The notes beneath the pieces are model-generated. The model had not been told where the DNA came from and did not search any database. It saw nothing but the letters and a program-made list of their open reading frames with translations. From positions 1,434,911 to 1,498,910 of the forward strand of contig NZ_KE159567.1 of assembly GCF_000403845.2 (NCBI RefSeq): a stretch of DNA of 64,000 nt, in the 5' to 3' direction. The stretch is from Eubacterium sp. 14-2. GTDB lineage: Bacteria; Bacillota; Clostridia; Lachnospirales; Lachnospiraceae. The number at the start of each line of letters is the position of its first letter. Within the stretch, counting starts at the first letter, position 1. Positions 33,317 through 43,944 of the stretch are shown one piece after another. Made by a program: the position numbers and the translations under genes.

Positions 33317-33330
33317 ACAGGAGACAGGCC

Positions 33331-33639
33331 ATGAAAATGTATTTGATCAGTGACAATAAGGATACCTGGACGGGTATGCGGCTGGCCGGTGTGGAAGGCG
33401 TTGTGGTGCACGAGCGCCAGGAACTGAAAGATGCGCTGGATGCGGTATTTCAGGATAAAGAAATCGGAATTGTACTGCTGACAGAAAAGTTCGGCAGGGA
33501 ATTTCCGGATCTGATCGACGACGTGAAGCTGAACCGGCGGCTGCCGCTTCTGATTGAAATTCCGGACCGTCATGGAACCGGACGGAATGAAAATTTCATT
33601 ACAGATTATGTCAGTGAGGCCATTGGGCTGAAACTTTAG
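33331..33639 (+). CDS. ntpG: V-type ATPase subunit F
   Basis: The 102-aa protein begins MKMYLISDNKDTWTGMRLAG, contains IGIVLLTEKFGREFPDLIDD, and matches the small Rossmann-like F subunit of the central stalk (called NtpG in Enterococcus). It follows subunit K by 14 nt. Confidence 0.88.
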   Translation: MKMYLISDNKDTWTGMRLAGVEGVVVHERQELKDALDAVFQDKEIGIVLLTEKFGREFPDLIDDVKLNRRLPLLIEIPDRHGTGRNENFITDYVSEAIGLKL

Positions 33640-33654
33640 GCAGGAGGCAGAGGA

Positions 33655-34215
33655 ATGCAGATAAAGGAAAAGCTGGAGGTGTTTCAGAAGTTTACCATCA
33701 ACGTGGCAAACAGTGAAAGCGAGGCCATGATTCAGGAATACCGGGAATCCTGTGAGAAAGAACTGGAGGAATACCGGAAAAGCAGACAGGCAGAGATGGA
33801 ACACAGATTCCAGATAGAAGAAATCAAAATTCGCAGGCAGGTAAGGAAAAAAGTATCGGAGGAATCCATACGCCAGAAAAGGCTTCTGGATAACTGCAGG
33901 CAGGAGTGGAAGAAAAAGCTGATGGAGCGGGTACAGGAACTGCTGACAGAGTATCAGCAGACAGAAGACTATCAGAATTATCTGACAGCTAAGATCAGAA
34001 TGGCAAAAAAAGTGGCCGGTACGGAAGAGGTCATTATCTATATCAATCCCTCCGATGCAGACAAGAAGGAAGAACTGGAAAAGCAGACAGGGGCGCAGCT
34101 GACTGTCAGCACGCTGGATTTCGGCGGAGGAATCCGTGCGGTCATTCGTTCCAGAAATATTCTGATTGATGAATCCTTTGTGACGAAATTAGAGCAGGAG
34201 GAGACTTATCTATGA
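33655..34215 (+). CDS. ntpE: V-type ATPase subunit E
   Basis: The 186-aa protein has a long coiled-coil N-terminus (YRESCEKELEEYRKSRQAEMEH) and a globular C-terminus ending LDFGGGIRAVIRSRNILIDE, typical of the peripheral-stalk E subunit. It overlaps subunit A by the ATGA start/stop junction at 34212-34215. Confidence 0.88.
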   Translation: MQIKEKLEVFQKFTINVANSESEAMIQEYRESCEKELEEYRKSRQAEMEHRFQIEEIKIRRQVRKKVSEESIRQKRLLDNCRQEWKKKLMERVQELLTEYQQTEDYQNYLTAKIRMAKKVAGTEEVIIYINPSDADKKEELEKQTGAQLTVSTLDFGGGIRAVIRSRNILIDESFVTKLEQEETYL

Positions 34216-35978
34216 ATATAACAGGTAAAATATATGGAATCAACGGGCCGATTATTACCATAAAAGGCAACCTGGGATTTAAAATGTCAGAGATGGTCTA
34301 TGTGGGAGAACACCGTCTGGTAGGAGAAGTGATTGGACTGACCAAAGAGCAGACTACCATTCAGGTATTTGAAGAAACTACGGGACTGCGGCCCGGAGAA
34401 CTGGTGGAAGGGGCCGGAAGGGCCCTGTGCGTTACCCTTGCACCAGGCATTATCACCAATATTTTTGATGGAATAGAACGTCCCCTGCAATTAATCGGAC
34501 AGCAGGCCGGTGCCTATATCCCCAGAGGCGTCAGTGTGGATTTACTGGACCGGGAGAAAAAATGGGAGACGAAAATCACTGTAAAACCGGGAGACGTGGT
34601 TATCGGAGGAACGGTCATTGCCGAAGTGCCGGAAACGCCGGCCATTGTGCATAAGGTGATGGTGCCGCCGGATCTGGAAGGCACAGTGGTAAGGACTGTG
34701 GAAAACGGAACTTACACCATAGAAGAAACACTGGTGGTTATCCGTCGCCAGGACGGAGAAGAGAAAGAGCTTACCATGACCCAGCAGTGGCCCATCCGTA
34801 TTCCAAGGCCTGTTCAGAAACGTTATCCTGCGGACAGGCTTCTGGTGACGGGGCAGCGTATTCTGGACACGCTGTTTCCCATAGCAAAGGGGGGAACTGC
34901 GGCCATTCCGGGGGGATTCGGAACAGGCAAAACCATGACCCAGCATCAGCTTGCCAAGTGGTCGGATGCAGATATTATTATCTACATTGGCTGCGGGGAG
35001 CGGGGAAACGAGATGACCAACGTGCTGGAGGAATTTTCTCATCTGGTGGATCCGAAAACAGGAAATCTTCTGATGGACCGGACCACGCTGATTGCCAATA
35101 CCTCCAATATGCCGGTGGCGGCCCGTGAGGCAAGTATCTACACCGGACTGACTCTGGCAGAATATTACCGTGATATGGGGTATCATGTGGCTATTATGGC
35201 AGATTCCACCTCCCGGTGGGCGGAGGCTCTGCGCGAGCTTTCCGGACGACTGGAAGAAATGCCGGCAGAAGAAGGATTTCCGGCTTATCTGGCTTCCAGG
35301 CTGTCTGCATTCTATGAGCGGGCGGGATATGTGGAAAACCTGAATGGAACTGACGGAAGCGTAACGATTATCGGTGCGGTTTCTCCCCAGGGCGGGGATT
35401 TTTCCGAACCTGTCACCCAGAATACCAAACGGTTTGTCCGCTGTTTTCTGGCGTTGGACAAATCTCTGGCTTATGCGAGACATTATCCTGCCATTAACTG
35501 GCTCACCAGCTATACGGAGTATCTCAATGACCTGGAGGACTGGTATGTGACCAACGTGGGGGCAGACTACATTCCCTGTCGGAATGAAATGCTGAATATC
35601 CTCACCACGGAAAGCCGGCTGAATGAGATTGTAAAACTGATTGGAAGCGACGTGCTGCCCGACGATCAGAAGCTGATTCTGGAGATTGCAAGGGTGATAC
35701 GTCTGGGATTTCTGCAGCAGAATGCCTTTCATGCGGAAGATACTTTTGTACCGCTGGAAAAACAGCTCCAGATGATGAAAGTTATTCTGTACCTCTATGA
35801 AAAGTGCAGAGAACTGATTGAAATGGGAATGCCCATGGCGCTGCTTCGGGAGGACCGGATTTTTGAAAAAATTATTGCCGTGAAATATGATGTGGCAAAT
35901 AAGGATTTATATAAATTCGAAGAATACCGGCAGATGATTGACAGATTCTACCGTCGCCTGCTGGAAACCAATGCATAG
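34212..35978 (+). CDS. ntpA: V-type ATPase catalytic subunit A
   Basis: The 588-aa protein hydrolyses or makes ATP. The P-loop is in [19 protein letters not shown], followed by [18 protein letters not shown] and the [29 protein letters not shown] catalytic segment (shown in full family form over about 330-360). It has the A-type bulge domain after the beta barrel. Length normal for subunit A. Starts at ATG 34212 overlapping subunit E. Confidence 0.96.
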   Translation: MNITGKIYGINGPIITIKGNLGFKMSEMVYVGEHRLVGEVIGLTKEQTTIQVFEETTGLRPGELVEGAGRALCVTLAPGIITNIFDGIERPLQLIGQQAGAYIPRGVSVDLLDREKKWETKITVKPGDVVIGGTVIAEVPETPAIVHKVMVPPDLEGTVVRTVENGTYTIEETLVVIRRQDGEEKELTMTQQWPIRIPRPVQKRYPADRLLVTGQRILDTLFPIAKGGTAAIPGGFGTGKTMTQHQLAKWSDADIIIYIGCGERGNEMTNVLEEFSHLVDPKTGNLLMDRTTLIANTSNMPVAAREASIYTGLTLAEYYRDMGYHVAIMADSTSRWAEALRELSGRLEEMPAEEGFPAYLASRLSAFYERAGYVENLNGTDGSVTIIGAVSPQGGDFSEPVTQNTKRFVRCFLALDKSLAYARHYPAINWLTSYTEYLNDLEDWYVTNVGADYIPCRNEMLNILTTESRLNEIVKLIGSDVLPDDQKLILEIARVIRLGFLQQNAFHAEDTFVPLEKQLQMMKVILYLYEKCRELIEMGMPMALLREDRIFEKIIAVKYDVANKDLYKFEEYRQMIDRFYRRLLETNA

Positions 35979-35988
35979 GAGGGTGGAT

Positions 35989-37356
35989 ATGTCAATTGAA
36001 TATTTAGGATTAAGTGAAATCAACGGCCCCCTGATTGCACTGGAAGGGGTACGCGATGCGTTTTACGAAGAGATGGTGGAATTTGTGGTGGAAGGCGGCC
36101 GCCGGAAAAAGGGAAGAATTATTGCGGTGGACGAAGACAAGGCAGTTATCCAGGTATTTGACAATACGGATGAAATGTCTCTGAAAAACACCCACACCAG
36201 ATTAAGCGGACATCCCATGGAAATCGGTCTGTCTCTGGACATTCTGGGACGTACCTTTAACGGGCTGGGAGAGCCCATTGACGGTCTTGGAAAAATCAAT
36301 CCGGAAGTGACACTGGATGTAAACGGACTGCCCTTAAATCCCTGTGTCAGAGAATATCCCAGAAATTATATCCAGACCGGAGTTTCCGCTATTGACTGTC
36401 TGACTACGTTAATCCGGGGACAGAAACTCCCTATTTTCTCAGGAAACGGACTGCCCCATGACCAGCTTGCGGCACAGATTGTGGAGCAGGCTTCTCTGGG
36501 AGAAGGATCGGACGAAGAATTCGGTATTGTGTTTGCCGCCATGGGAGTGAAATACGATGTGGCAGAATTTTTCCGCCGGAAGTTTGAGGACAGCGGCGTA
36601 AGTTCTCATGTGACCATGTTTCTGAATCTGTCTAATGACCCGGTGGCAGAACGTCTGATTACGCCGAAGGTGGCACTGACAGCAGCGGAATATCTGGCCT
36701 TTGAGAAGGATATGCATATTCTGGTGATTCTCACAGATATGACTTCCTATGCGGAGGCCATGCGGGAGGTATCCGCTTCCAAAGGAGAAATCCCCAGCAG
36801 GAAAGGCTATCCTGGGTACCTCTACAGTGAACTGGCCACTCTTTATGAACGGGCCGGGATTGTGCAGGGCCGGAAGGGAAGCGTAACGCAGATTCCCATT
36901 CTCACCATGCCAAACGACGACATCACCCACCCGATTCCGGATCTGACCGGATATATTACTGAGGGACAGATTGTGCTGGAGCGATCCCTTCACCAGAAAA
37001 ACGTCTATCCCCCCATCAATGTACTGCCTTCCCTGTCACGTCTGATGAAGGATGGAATTGGTGCGGAATATACCAGGGAAGACCATCAGGATGTGGCAAA
37101 CCAGCTTTTTTCTTCCTATGCCCGCGTGGGAGAGGCAAGAGATCTGGCAAGCGTAATCGGAGAGGATGAGCTTTCAGAAACAGATAAGAAATACCTTCAG
37201 TTCGGCGTGAAATTTGAACAGGAGTTTGTGGCTCAGGGAGACAGCGAGAACCGTACCATTGAAGAAACACTGGATATCGGCTGGCGCCTGCTGCACATTC
37301 TGCCCAAAGAAGAATTGGATCGTATTGATACGAAAATATTAGAAAAACACTGGTGA
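35989..37356 (+). CDS. ntpB: V-type ATPase subunit B
   Basis: This 455-aa regulatory nucleotide-binding subunit begins [20 protein letters not shown], contains [20 protein letters not shown] in place of a P-loop, and carries [20 protein letters not shown] and [23 protein letters not shown] 35989 is chosen because AGGAGGG is just upstream; the longer frame from 35938 has no ribosome binding site. 10 nt from subunit A and 10 nt to subunit D. Confidence 0.96.
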   Translation: MSIEYLGLSEINGPLIALEGVRDAFYEEMVEFVVEGGRRKKGRIIAVDEDKAVIQVFDNTDEMSLKNTHTRLSGHPMEIGLSLDILGRTFNGLGEPIDGLGKINPEVTLDVNGLPLNPCVREYPRNYIQTGVSAIDCLTTLIRGQKLPIFSGNGLPHDQLAAQIVEQASLGEGSDEEFGIVFAAMGVKYDVAEFFRRKFEDSGVSSHVTMFLNLSNDPVAERLITPKVALTAAEYLAFEKDMHILVILTDMTSYAEAMREVSASKGEIPSRKGYPGYLYSELATLYERAGIVQGRKGSVTQIPILTMPNDDITHPIPDLTGYITEGQIVLERSLHQKNVYPPINVLPSLSRLMKDGIGAEYTREDHQDVANQLFSSYARVGEARDLASVIGEDELSETDKKYLQFGVKFEQEFVAQGDSENRTIEETLDIGWRLLHILPKEELDRIDTKILEKHW

Positions 37357-37366
37357 GGTGACCTGA

Positions 37367-37984
37367 ATGGATCCGAATACATTTCCAACCAAAGGTAATT
37401 TAATACTTGCCAAAAATTCTCTGGCCCTGTCCCGTCAGGGCTATGAACTGATGGATAAGAAACGGAATATCCTGATTCGCGAGCTGATGGATCTGATTGA
37501 ACAGGCCACGGATATTCAGCGGGAAATTGACGTGACCTTTACCAGTGCCTATCAGGCTCTGCAGAAAGCAAATATTCAGATGGGAATCCATGAGGTGGAG
37601 GCCTTAAGCCAGAGCGTACCGGTGGAAAATTCCATTTCCATTAAGCGCCGGAGCGTTATGGGAGCAGAGATTCCCAAAGTGGAATACGAGAAACAGGAGA
37701 TGAAACCCACCTATCCGTTTTACGGTACGAAGATGTCTCTGGATGAAGCCTGTGAGCAATTCCAGAAAGTGAAGGAGCTTACCATACGTCTGGCCCAGAT
37801 CGAGACTGCCGCCTACCGTCTTGCCTACAACATCAAGAAAACCCAGAAACGGGCCAATGCACTGCAGAATATTACTATTCCCAAATATGAAATGCTTTCC
37901 AAAAGTATCCAGAGCGCTCTGGAGGAAAAAGAGAGGGAAGAATTTACCAGGCTCAAAGTCATCAAACGGATGAAAAGCCGCTGA
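37367..37984 (+). CDS. ntpD: V-type ATPase subunit D
   Basis: The 205-aa central-stalk protein is almost all helix, with the expected motif FPTKGNLILAKNSLALSRQG at the start and YNIKKTQKRANALQNITIPK near the end. These two coiled-coil ends rotate within the A/B hexamer. GAGGTGACC precedes ATG 37367. Last of the V-ATPase genes. Confidence 0.94.
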   Translation: MDPNTFPTKGNLILAKNSLALSRQGYELMDKKRNILIRELMDLIEQATDIQREIDVTFTSAYQALQKANIQMGIHEVEALSQSVPVENSISIKRRSVMGAEIPKVEYEKQEMKPTYPFYGTKMSLDEACEQFQKVKELTIRLAQIETAAYRLAYNIKKTQKRANALQNITIPKYEMLSKSIQSALEEKEREEFTRLKVIKRMKSR

Positions 37985-38026
37985 TGGCCAGGTATGATTT
38001 TTCCTGCGGGAAGAAAGGGCGGAAAG

Positions 38027-38974
38027 ATGGAAAGAGAGACTTATACGGAGCAGATTCCTGCATTTGAAGTGATTCATGAAATAAAGAAAGCGATTATCGG
38101 AAAAGACGACTGTATTGTAAAAACGGTGACGGCTGTTCTGGCAGGGGGCCATATTCTGTTGAACGACATTCCGGGAGTAGGGAAAACCACCCTTGCCATG
38201 GCTCTGTCAAAATCCATGTCCCTTAAGCAGAACCGGGTACAGTTTACACCCGATGTGCTGCCCTCGGATCTGGTGGGATTTTCCATTTATCAGAAGGAGA
38301 CGGGGAAATTTGTCTATCAGCCGGGCAGCGTTATGTGCAACCTGCTTCTAGCGGATGAAATCAACCGGACGTCTCCAAAGACCCAGTCTGCCCTTCTGGA
38401 GGTGATGGAGGAACAGAAAGTTACGGTAGACGGGGTCAGCCGGGAGGTTCCCAGTCCGTTTATTGTGATAGCCACCCAGAATCCCTTTGGAAGCGCCGGA
38501 ACCTGGATGCTGCCGGAAGCTCAGCTTGACCGTTTTATGATCTGCCTTCGGCCTGGATATCCTGATATGGAAGATGAAATCAGAATTCTGAAAGGCAGAC
38601 AGTTAAAAGAAGAAGTACAGGCGGTGATTTCCGGAGAAGAACTGCTTCGGATGCGCAAAAAAGCAGATGAAGTATTTGTTCAGGAGGAAATTTACCGCTA
38701 TGTGGGGGAACTGGTACACCGTACCCGTACCCATGCCATGATAGATCTGGGTATTAGCCCAAGAGGCGCCATTCATATTCTGCAGATGGCCAAATCCCTT
38801 GCATTTTTAAGACAGAGAGATTATGCGGTGCCGGAGGACGTGAAAGATGTGTTTCCCTGTGTCTGCGTTCACAGAATTATTCTGAATGCAAAGGCAAGAG
38901 CGGCCCATATGGATGAAGAACAGATTTTAGGGGAAATACTGAAAGAAATCTCTCCGCCGAAAGCAGTGAAATAA
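38027..38974 (+). CDS. MoxR-family AAA ATPase
   Basis: A 315-aa AAA+ chaperone-type ATPase. Walker A GVGKTT, Walker B LLADEINRTSPKTQSALLEVM, sensor ATQNPFGSAGTWMLPEAQLDRF. MoxR ATPases commonly work with the next DUF58 protein in maturation or assembly of complexes. ATG 38027 follows AAAGGG. The gene is 42 nt after subunit D, so it is probably in the same transcript. Confidence 0.92.
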   Translation: MERETYTEQIPAFEVIHEIKKAIIGKDDCIVKTVTAVLAGGHILLNDIPGVGKTTLAMALSKSMSLKQNRVQFTPDVLPSDLVGFSIYQKETGKFVYQPGSVMCNLLLADEINRTSPKTQSALLEVMEEQKVTVDGVSREVPSPFIVIATQNPFGSAGTWMLPEAQLDRFMICLRPGYPDMEDEIRILKGRQLKEEVQAVISGEELLRMRKKADEVFVQEEIYRYVGELVHRTRTHAMIDLGISPRGAIHILQMAKSLAFLRQRDYAVPEDVKDVFPCVCVHRIILNAKARAAHMDEEQILGEILKEISPPKAVK

Positions 38975-38983
38975 GGTGATACA

Positions 38984-40066
38984 ATGAGAAACTTTTTTCT
39001 GTATGTACCTGTGGGGGCAGGTATGGTTTACGCGGCAATTCTTTATAACAGCAGAGGACTTCTGACACTGGCCGGGGCGGCAATGCTGCTGCCGCCTTTT
39101 TTCTTATGTATGCTGTGGTCTGTGCGGAGGCATCTGGAGGGCAGAATTACTGTCTCTCTCTTGCCTGGGACAGGAGATTACCGCATCCGATTTTGCCTTG
39201 AAAATAAAAGTCCTTTTTATCTGCCGGATATCCGTATGAAAATCTTACTGAAAAATAAAGGGAATGGGAAGAAGCATAAGATCAGGCTTGCCGGTGATGT
39301 CTGCCCAGGACAAAAAGCAGAACTGACGGGAATATTTCAGAGCCCGGAGTTCGGTCTGTGGCAGGCAGAGTGCAGGAAATGTTTCTGCTATGACTGCCTG
39401 GGGCTGTTCCGTCTGAAAAAAGAATGGAAGGAAACGCTGCAGTTTATGGTGTTTCCTTCCTGTTATGAGACAAATCTCAAAGTGGGAATCCGCACCAGAT
39501 TATTTCAGTCAGACAGTTCCTGGTATCATCCCCGAACCGGAGGAGATGATCCCGCAGAAGTTCTGAAACTGCGGGAATACCGCAGAGGCGACCGGATGAA
39601 CCAGATTCACTGGAAGCTGTCAGCCAAAAATGAAGAATTGATTGTGGCGGAAACAAGTATGCCCATGGGTTGTAATGTGGTGGTTTTTCTGGATGTGGAT
39701 ACGGGGAAAATGGACAGAAAAACAGGAATTGCCTGCTGGGAGGTGCTGCACACCCTTTCTCAGGAAATGGTGAATCAGGAGTGCTTTCATTTTCTGGTGT
39801 GGTATGAAAAAGAAACCGGCAGACTGCGGCGCAGAGCCATCCGGGAGCAGGAGGACTTAACGGAATTCTGGAATGAAATCCTGCAGCATGAAACAGGACG
39901 CTGTCTGTTTTTACAGGAATACGAACAGGAGTTTCGGGGAGAATCCTTTGCATCAGTGATATTGTGGAAGCAGGAGCTGGAATTATATGTGAATGACAGA
40001 TTTCTGATTCAGATCATACCGGAACAGGTGAAAAGGCAGCTGCTGGAGCTGGAACTGATAGTGTAA
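38984..40066 (+). CDS. DUF58 domain protein
   Basis: The 360-aa protein has two N-terminal membrane helices (about 3-40), a beta-rich middle region, and the DUF58 hallmark RTGGDDPAEVLKLREYRRGD followed by MNQIHWKLSAKNEELIVAE. A C-terminal vWA-like strand pattern follows (NVVVFLDVDTG). In the standard MoxR-DUF58-transglutaminase gene order. Function probably chaperone-like or in cell-surface assembly. GTGATACA precedes ATG 38984. Confidence 0.88.
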   Translation: MRNFFLYVPVGAGMVYAAILYNSRGLLTLAGAAMLLPPFFLCMLWSVRRHLEGRITVSLLPGTGDYRIRFCLENKSPFYLPDIRMKILLKNKGNGKKHKIRLAGDVCPGQKAELTGIFQSPEFGLWQAECRKCFCYDCLGLFRLKKEWKETLQFMVFPSCYETNLKVGIRTRLFQSDSSWYHPRTGGDDPAEVLKLREYRRGDRMNQIHWKLSAKNEELIVAETSMPMGCNVVVFLDVDTGKMDRKTGIACWEVLHTLSQEMVNQECFHFLVWYEKETGRLRRRAIREQEDLTEFWNEILQHETGRCLFLQEYEQEFRGESFASVILWKQELELYVNDRFLIQIIPEQVKRQLLELELIV

Positions 40067-40077
40067 CAGGGCAGAGT

Positions 40078-42591
40078 ATGACAGCACTGTTTCAGGTCGG
40101 CCTCAAAAGCCGGCTGTATGGATGTCATGCAGGAAAGGCAGAAGAAATGGCAAAGGTTTTGACAGAAAACAAACGTGAGAAGATACCGGCAGTCCGTGGG
40201 ATTTATACGGCAATCTGTCTGTTTTTTGTGCTGTCTGGAGCGTTTCTGTGGGGGAAGAAACTTCTGGCTGCAGAGGTAACGCCGATGGTTCTGGTGCTGA
40301 CGGCTGGAGGCCTTTCTCTCTGCCTGGAAATTTTATATCTGGGAAAAAAACAGAAAATTTTTCTCAGTCTGGTGTTTTTCCTTCTTTTTGGCTTTGTGGT
40401 TATCCGTGAGGGTTTCGCGTTGGCGGAAGGGGTAAAAGAACTGGCCAATCGTTTTCTGGAGCTGATTAATCTATATCAGAGAACGGATTTTCTGCTGTGG
40501 TATGTGGAAGGAAAAAGCAGCGGAGCAGAGCAGGCGTTTCTGTTGCTGTGTATTTTCCTGGGATTTTTGGAAGTGCTGCTGGTATCCTGTGCCGGAAAAA
40601 AATGGAGCCGGAACCTGTCAGTTCTGTGTCTTCCCGTGCTGACGGGGGCAGTGGGATTTCTGGCAGGAAAATCTCCTTCTCAGGAAGGCATGGTGCTGAT
40701 ACTGGCAGGATTTCTGGCTTTACAGCCAGAGCCAGGGAAAAAAGGTACAATGCCAATGGCTGCAGGCATGGGAGTGCTCATTGGAATTGCCGCTGCATTT
40801 TCCGTCAGCGGTAAAGGAGACCAGATTTTAGCCAGATATCATAAATCCTGGCTGGAACGTCAGCTTCGACTGGAAAATCAGATGCTGGAGAGGGTCAGGC
40901 AACTGGGAGCCGGGGAGTTTTTTTTCAGGAACCAGGAGCAGCCGGAATACACCCTGGATAACGAAGAACCCAGGCAGACCGGGGCAGAGATCTTTCATAT
41001 AACAGTGGACAGGGTCCCGGAACAGCCCGCTTATATCCGGGGATTTATCGGGGGAGATTACAGCGGAAAAAGCTGGGAAAAGGTATCCCGGCAGGAATTC
41101 TCTGACTGGGCGGGGAGTTTTGGAAAGCCGGTGCAGGACTGCCAGGAGGCAGTTCAGAATTTTTCCTGTGAACAGTTAAAAAAAATGTCGGAGGAGACAG
41201 GGCTGAAATCTCAGAACGTGACCATAAAATTGAAAGAGCCGGCAGAGAGTTATATGCTGATTCCCTATTATACCAGAATTTCAGGGGAACGGTATGTGGA
41301 AGGAGATGGTTCTCTGGCTCCCAGGAAACAGAAGGAACTTCAGTGGGAGAGTTTTCTGACTTTGACAAGCTGGCAGCGGGATGGGGCGGCGGCTTTCCAG
41401 GAGAAAAATCCATCAGGGGAAATCTGGGAACAGTATCAGTCCTATGTACAGAAGACTTATACCCGTCTTCCGGAACAGGGGCTGAAACGGCTGAGAGCTC
41501 TGGCGGATGGTTTTGACAGAGAATCTTTTCGCGTTCTTTATCCGGAATCTGATGATTACGGAGCGTCCCTTTCCCAGGAAGATTTTTCAGGAGGGCTGAT
41601 GAGGGCGGCCTGGCAGGTACAAAACCGGATGTGGAAGGATACTTATTACAGCTGGGATCTGGAGCCTGTGCCGGAAGGAAAGGATTTCGCAGAATATTTT
41701 CTGCTGGAACAGAAAAAGGGATACTGTGTGCATTACGCCACAGCCGGAACGCTGCTGCTTCGGATGTGCGGCATTCCGGCCCGGTATGTGAGCGGATATA
41801 TTGTGTTTCCGGAGGATTTTCAAAAGAATAAAGACGGCACCTGGACCGCCAGAGTGACAGACCGGCGGGGCCATGCCTGGACAGAAATTTTTCAGAAGGG
41901 ACTGGGGTTTCTTCCCGTGGAAATGACGCCGCCTGCCTATACGGATCTGCTGGCAGAGGTGAGATCAGAAGAAGATATGAAAGAGACGCTGCAGCAGCTG
42001 GACCGGCAGGAGGAATCTGTTAAAAAGCAGGAAGAAGAACGGAAAAAGGAGATGGATATTCCAAAAGAGCAGCCTGCCAAAAATCAGCAGCAGGAAGAAC
42101 CTCAGAATCAAAGACAGAATCCAAAACCTGAGGATACTGCCAAAAATACCAAAATACCGGAAAAATCAGGTCTGACAGATGCAGAAAAGGGAAGGACTGC
42201 AATGGCTGCCTCAGCTTCTCTGGCGGGAGGAGGAACTCTGTTTTTTCTGCTGTGGTGTCTGAAAAAGAGCAGACGCAGGAAACGACAGGCAGCTTTCTTT
42301 CAGGAAGACCGCGCCCAGGGGGCACTTGCCATGGGAAAGGCCATGAAACCTATGCTGAAAAGTCTGGGACTGGAACAGAAGCTGCCGGGAGAACTGGAAT
42401 ACGCTGCATTTCTGGAAGAGAAGCTGCCGGGCATGGGCTGGCGCCGGGGGATGTTCCTGCTTCAGAAATCAGCATTTTCCCGACAGGGAATTACGGATGT
42501 GGAATTTCAGGAAGTGGAAAAACTGTATGGGAATCTGGTGCAGAAGGTTCTGGAGGAAAAAGGAAGACTCTGGAAGTGGTTTCTGACATAA
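40078..42591 (+). CDS. Membrane transglutaminase-like protein
   Basis: The 837-aa protein has about six N-terminal helices (to about residue 250), a large soluble region, and a transglutaminase-like core with Cys550 ([20 protein letters not shown]) and His599 ([10 protein letters not shown]). The usual third Asp is replaced by Glu615 in LPVEMTPP. A Gln/Lys/Glu-rich linker (about 645-700) and a further helix ([15 protein letters not shown]) precede a helical C-terminal domain. ATG 40147 (MAKVL...) is a possible alternative start. Last gene of the MoxR-DUF58 group. Likely acts outside the membrane; a role as a protease or cross-linker is inferred. Confidence 0.85.
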   Translation: MTALFQVGLKSRLYGCHAGKAEEMAKVLTENKREKIPAVRGIYTAICLFFVLSGAFLWGKKLLAAEVTPMVLVLTAGGLSLCLEILYLGKKQKIFLSLVFFLLFGFVVIREGFALAEGVKELANRFLELINLYQRTDFLLWYVEGKSSGAEQAFLLLCIFLGFLEVLLVSCAGKKWSRNLSVLCLPVLTGAVGFLAGKSPSQEGMVLILAGFLALQPEPGKKGTMPMAAGMGVLIGIAAAFSVSGKGDQILARYHKSWLERQLRLENQMLERVRQLGAGEFFFRNQEQPEYTLDNEEPRQTGAEIFHITVDRVPEQPAYIRGFIGGDYSGKSWEKVSRQEFSDWAGSFGKPVQDCQEAVQNFSCEQLKKMSEETGLKSQNVTIKLKEPAESYMLIPYYTRISGERYVEGDGSLAPRKQKELQWESFLTLTSWQRDGAAAFQEKNPSGEIWEQYQSYVQKTYTRLPEQGLKRLRALADGFDRESFRVLYPESDDYGASLSQEDFSGGLMRAAWQVQNRMWKDTYYSWDLEPVPEGKDFAEYFLLEQKKGYCVHYATAGTLLLRMCGIPARYVSGYIVFPEDFQKNKDGTWTARVTDRRGHAWTEIFQKGLGFLPVEMTPPAYTDLLAEVRSEEDMKETLQQLDRQEESVKKQEEERKKEMDIPKEQPAKNQQQEEPQNQRQNPKPEDTAKNTKIPEKSGLTDAEKGRTAMAASASLAGGGTLFFLLWCLKKSRRRKRQAAFFQEDRAQGALAMGKAMKPMLKSLGLEQKLPGELEYAAFLEEKLPGMGWRRGMFLLQKSAFSRQGITDVEFQEVEKLYGNLVQKVLEEKGRLWKWFLT

Positions 42592-42621
42592 GACTGCCAG
42601 TTGACGGAGAGAAAATTTTCC

Positions 42622-42651
42622 TTGACAGAAAAACCCATAAATGTGTACAAT
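42622..42651 (+). promoter_or_regulatory. Promoter of icd
   Basis: TTGACA (42622-42627), 18-nt spacer, TACAAT (42646-42651), 72 nt before the start of icd. Confidence 0.65.
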
Positions 42652-42722
42652 TATCAAAGATTTTATATATGGCCGGAAGCAGCATTTCAGGCTGCAGCAG
42701 GACAAAGACAGGAGGAACCACT

Positions 42723-43931
42723 ATGGAAAAAATTAATATGACAACACCTCTGGTAGAGATGGACGGAGACGAAATGACCCGTATTCTCTGGAAAATGATT
42801 AAAGATGAACTGATTTGCCCTTTTGTGGATTTAAAGACAGAATATTATGATCTGGGTCTGGAACACCGGAATGAGACGGACGACCAGGTGACCTTTGATT
42901 CTGCCAGCGCCACAAAAAAATACGGTGTGGCAGTGAAATGTGCCACAATTACTCCAAACGCGGCCCGTATGACGGAATATAACCTAAAGCAGATGTGGAA
43001 GAGTCCCAACGGAACTATCCGTGCCATTCTGGACGGAACGGTATTTCGGGCTCCCATTACAGTTAAGGGCATTGAGCCCTGTGTAAGGAACTGGAAAAAA
43101 CCAATCACCATTGCCCGTCATGCCTACGGGGATGTGTACAAAGCCAGTGAAATGAAAATTCCGGGGCCTGGAAAGTGCGAGCTGGTATACACCGGGGAAG
43201 ATGGAAGGGAAACCAGAGAATTAATCCATGAGTTTGCCGGAGCTGGTATTGTACAGGGACAGCATAACCTGAACGAGTCCATTGAGAGCTTTGCAAGAAG
43301 CTGCTTTAATTTTGCACTGGATACGAAACAGGATTTGTGGTTTGCCACAAAAGACACTATTTCCAAGAAGTATGACCATACCTTTAAAGATATTTTCCAG
43401 GATATCTACGATAAGGAATACGATGAAAAATTCAAGGCAGCAGGCATAGAGTATTTCTATACCCTGATTGACGATGCTGTGGCGCGTATCATGAAAGCGG
43501 AAGGCGGTTTTATCTGGGCATGCAAAAATTATGACGGAGACGTTATGAGCGATATGGTAAGCTCTGCTTTCGGTTCCCTTGCCATGATGACTTCCGTACT
43601 GGTATCTCCGGAAGGCTACTATGAGTATGAGGCGGCCCATGGTACGGTGCAGCGTCATTACTATAAACATTTAAAGGGAGAAGAAACCTCCACCAACTCA
43701 GTGGCTACGATTTTTGCATGGACAGGCGCTCTTCGCAAACGTGGAGAACTGGACAGCCTGCCGGAACTTTCCGCATTTGCGGACAAGCTGGAACAGGCCT
43801 GCCTTTCCACCATTGAATCTGGAAAAATGACGAAAGACCTGGCTCTGATTACAACACTGGAACATCCCACAGTATTAAACAGCGAGGGATTTATCAAAGC
43901 AATCCGGGAGACGCTGGAGGGGTTGCTGTAA
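42723..43931 (+). CDS. icd: NADP-dependent isocitrate dehydrogenase
   Basis: A 402-aa cytosolic enzyme converting isocitrate to 2-oxoglutarate. The sequence has [19 protein letters not shown] at the start, [20 protein letters not shown], the isocitrate-binding [19 protein letters not shown], and [17 protein letters not shown]. These are typical of the eukaryote-like NADP-dependent group II form (about 400 aa). ATG 42723 with AGGAGG. A much longer in-frame extension back to 42252 lies over the end of the transglutaminase gene and is not used. Confidence 0.95.
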   Translation: MEKINMTTPLVEMDGDEMTRILWKMIKDELICPFVDLKTEYYDLGLEHRNETDDQVTFDSASATKKYGVAVKCATITPNAARMTEYNLKQMWKSPNGTIRAILDGTVFRAPITVKGIEPCVRNWKKPITIARHAYGDVYKASEMKIPGPGKCELVYTGEDGRETRELIHEFAGAGIVQGQHNLNESIESFARSCFNFALDTKQDLWFATKDTISKKYDHTFKDIFQDIYDKEYDEKFKAAGIEYFYTLIDDAVARIMKAEGGFIWACKNYDGDVMSDMVSSAFGSLAMMTSVLVSPEGYYEYEAAHGTVQRHYYKHLKGEETSTNSVATIFAWTGALRKRGELDSLPELSAFADKLEQACLSTIESGKMTKDLALITTLEHPTVLNSEGFIKAIRETLEGLL

Positions 43932-43944
43932 AGGAGAGAGAACG

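Noticed and set aside
34542-35732. 396-aa minus-strand open frame inside subunit A
   Set aside because: Shadow of the V-ATPase A gene; no ribosome binding site, and the composition is unlike a real protein.
42252-42722. N-terminal extension of icd
   Set aside because: It lies over the end of the transglutaminase gene; a promoter and AGGAGG lie just before ATG 42723.
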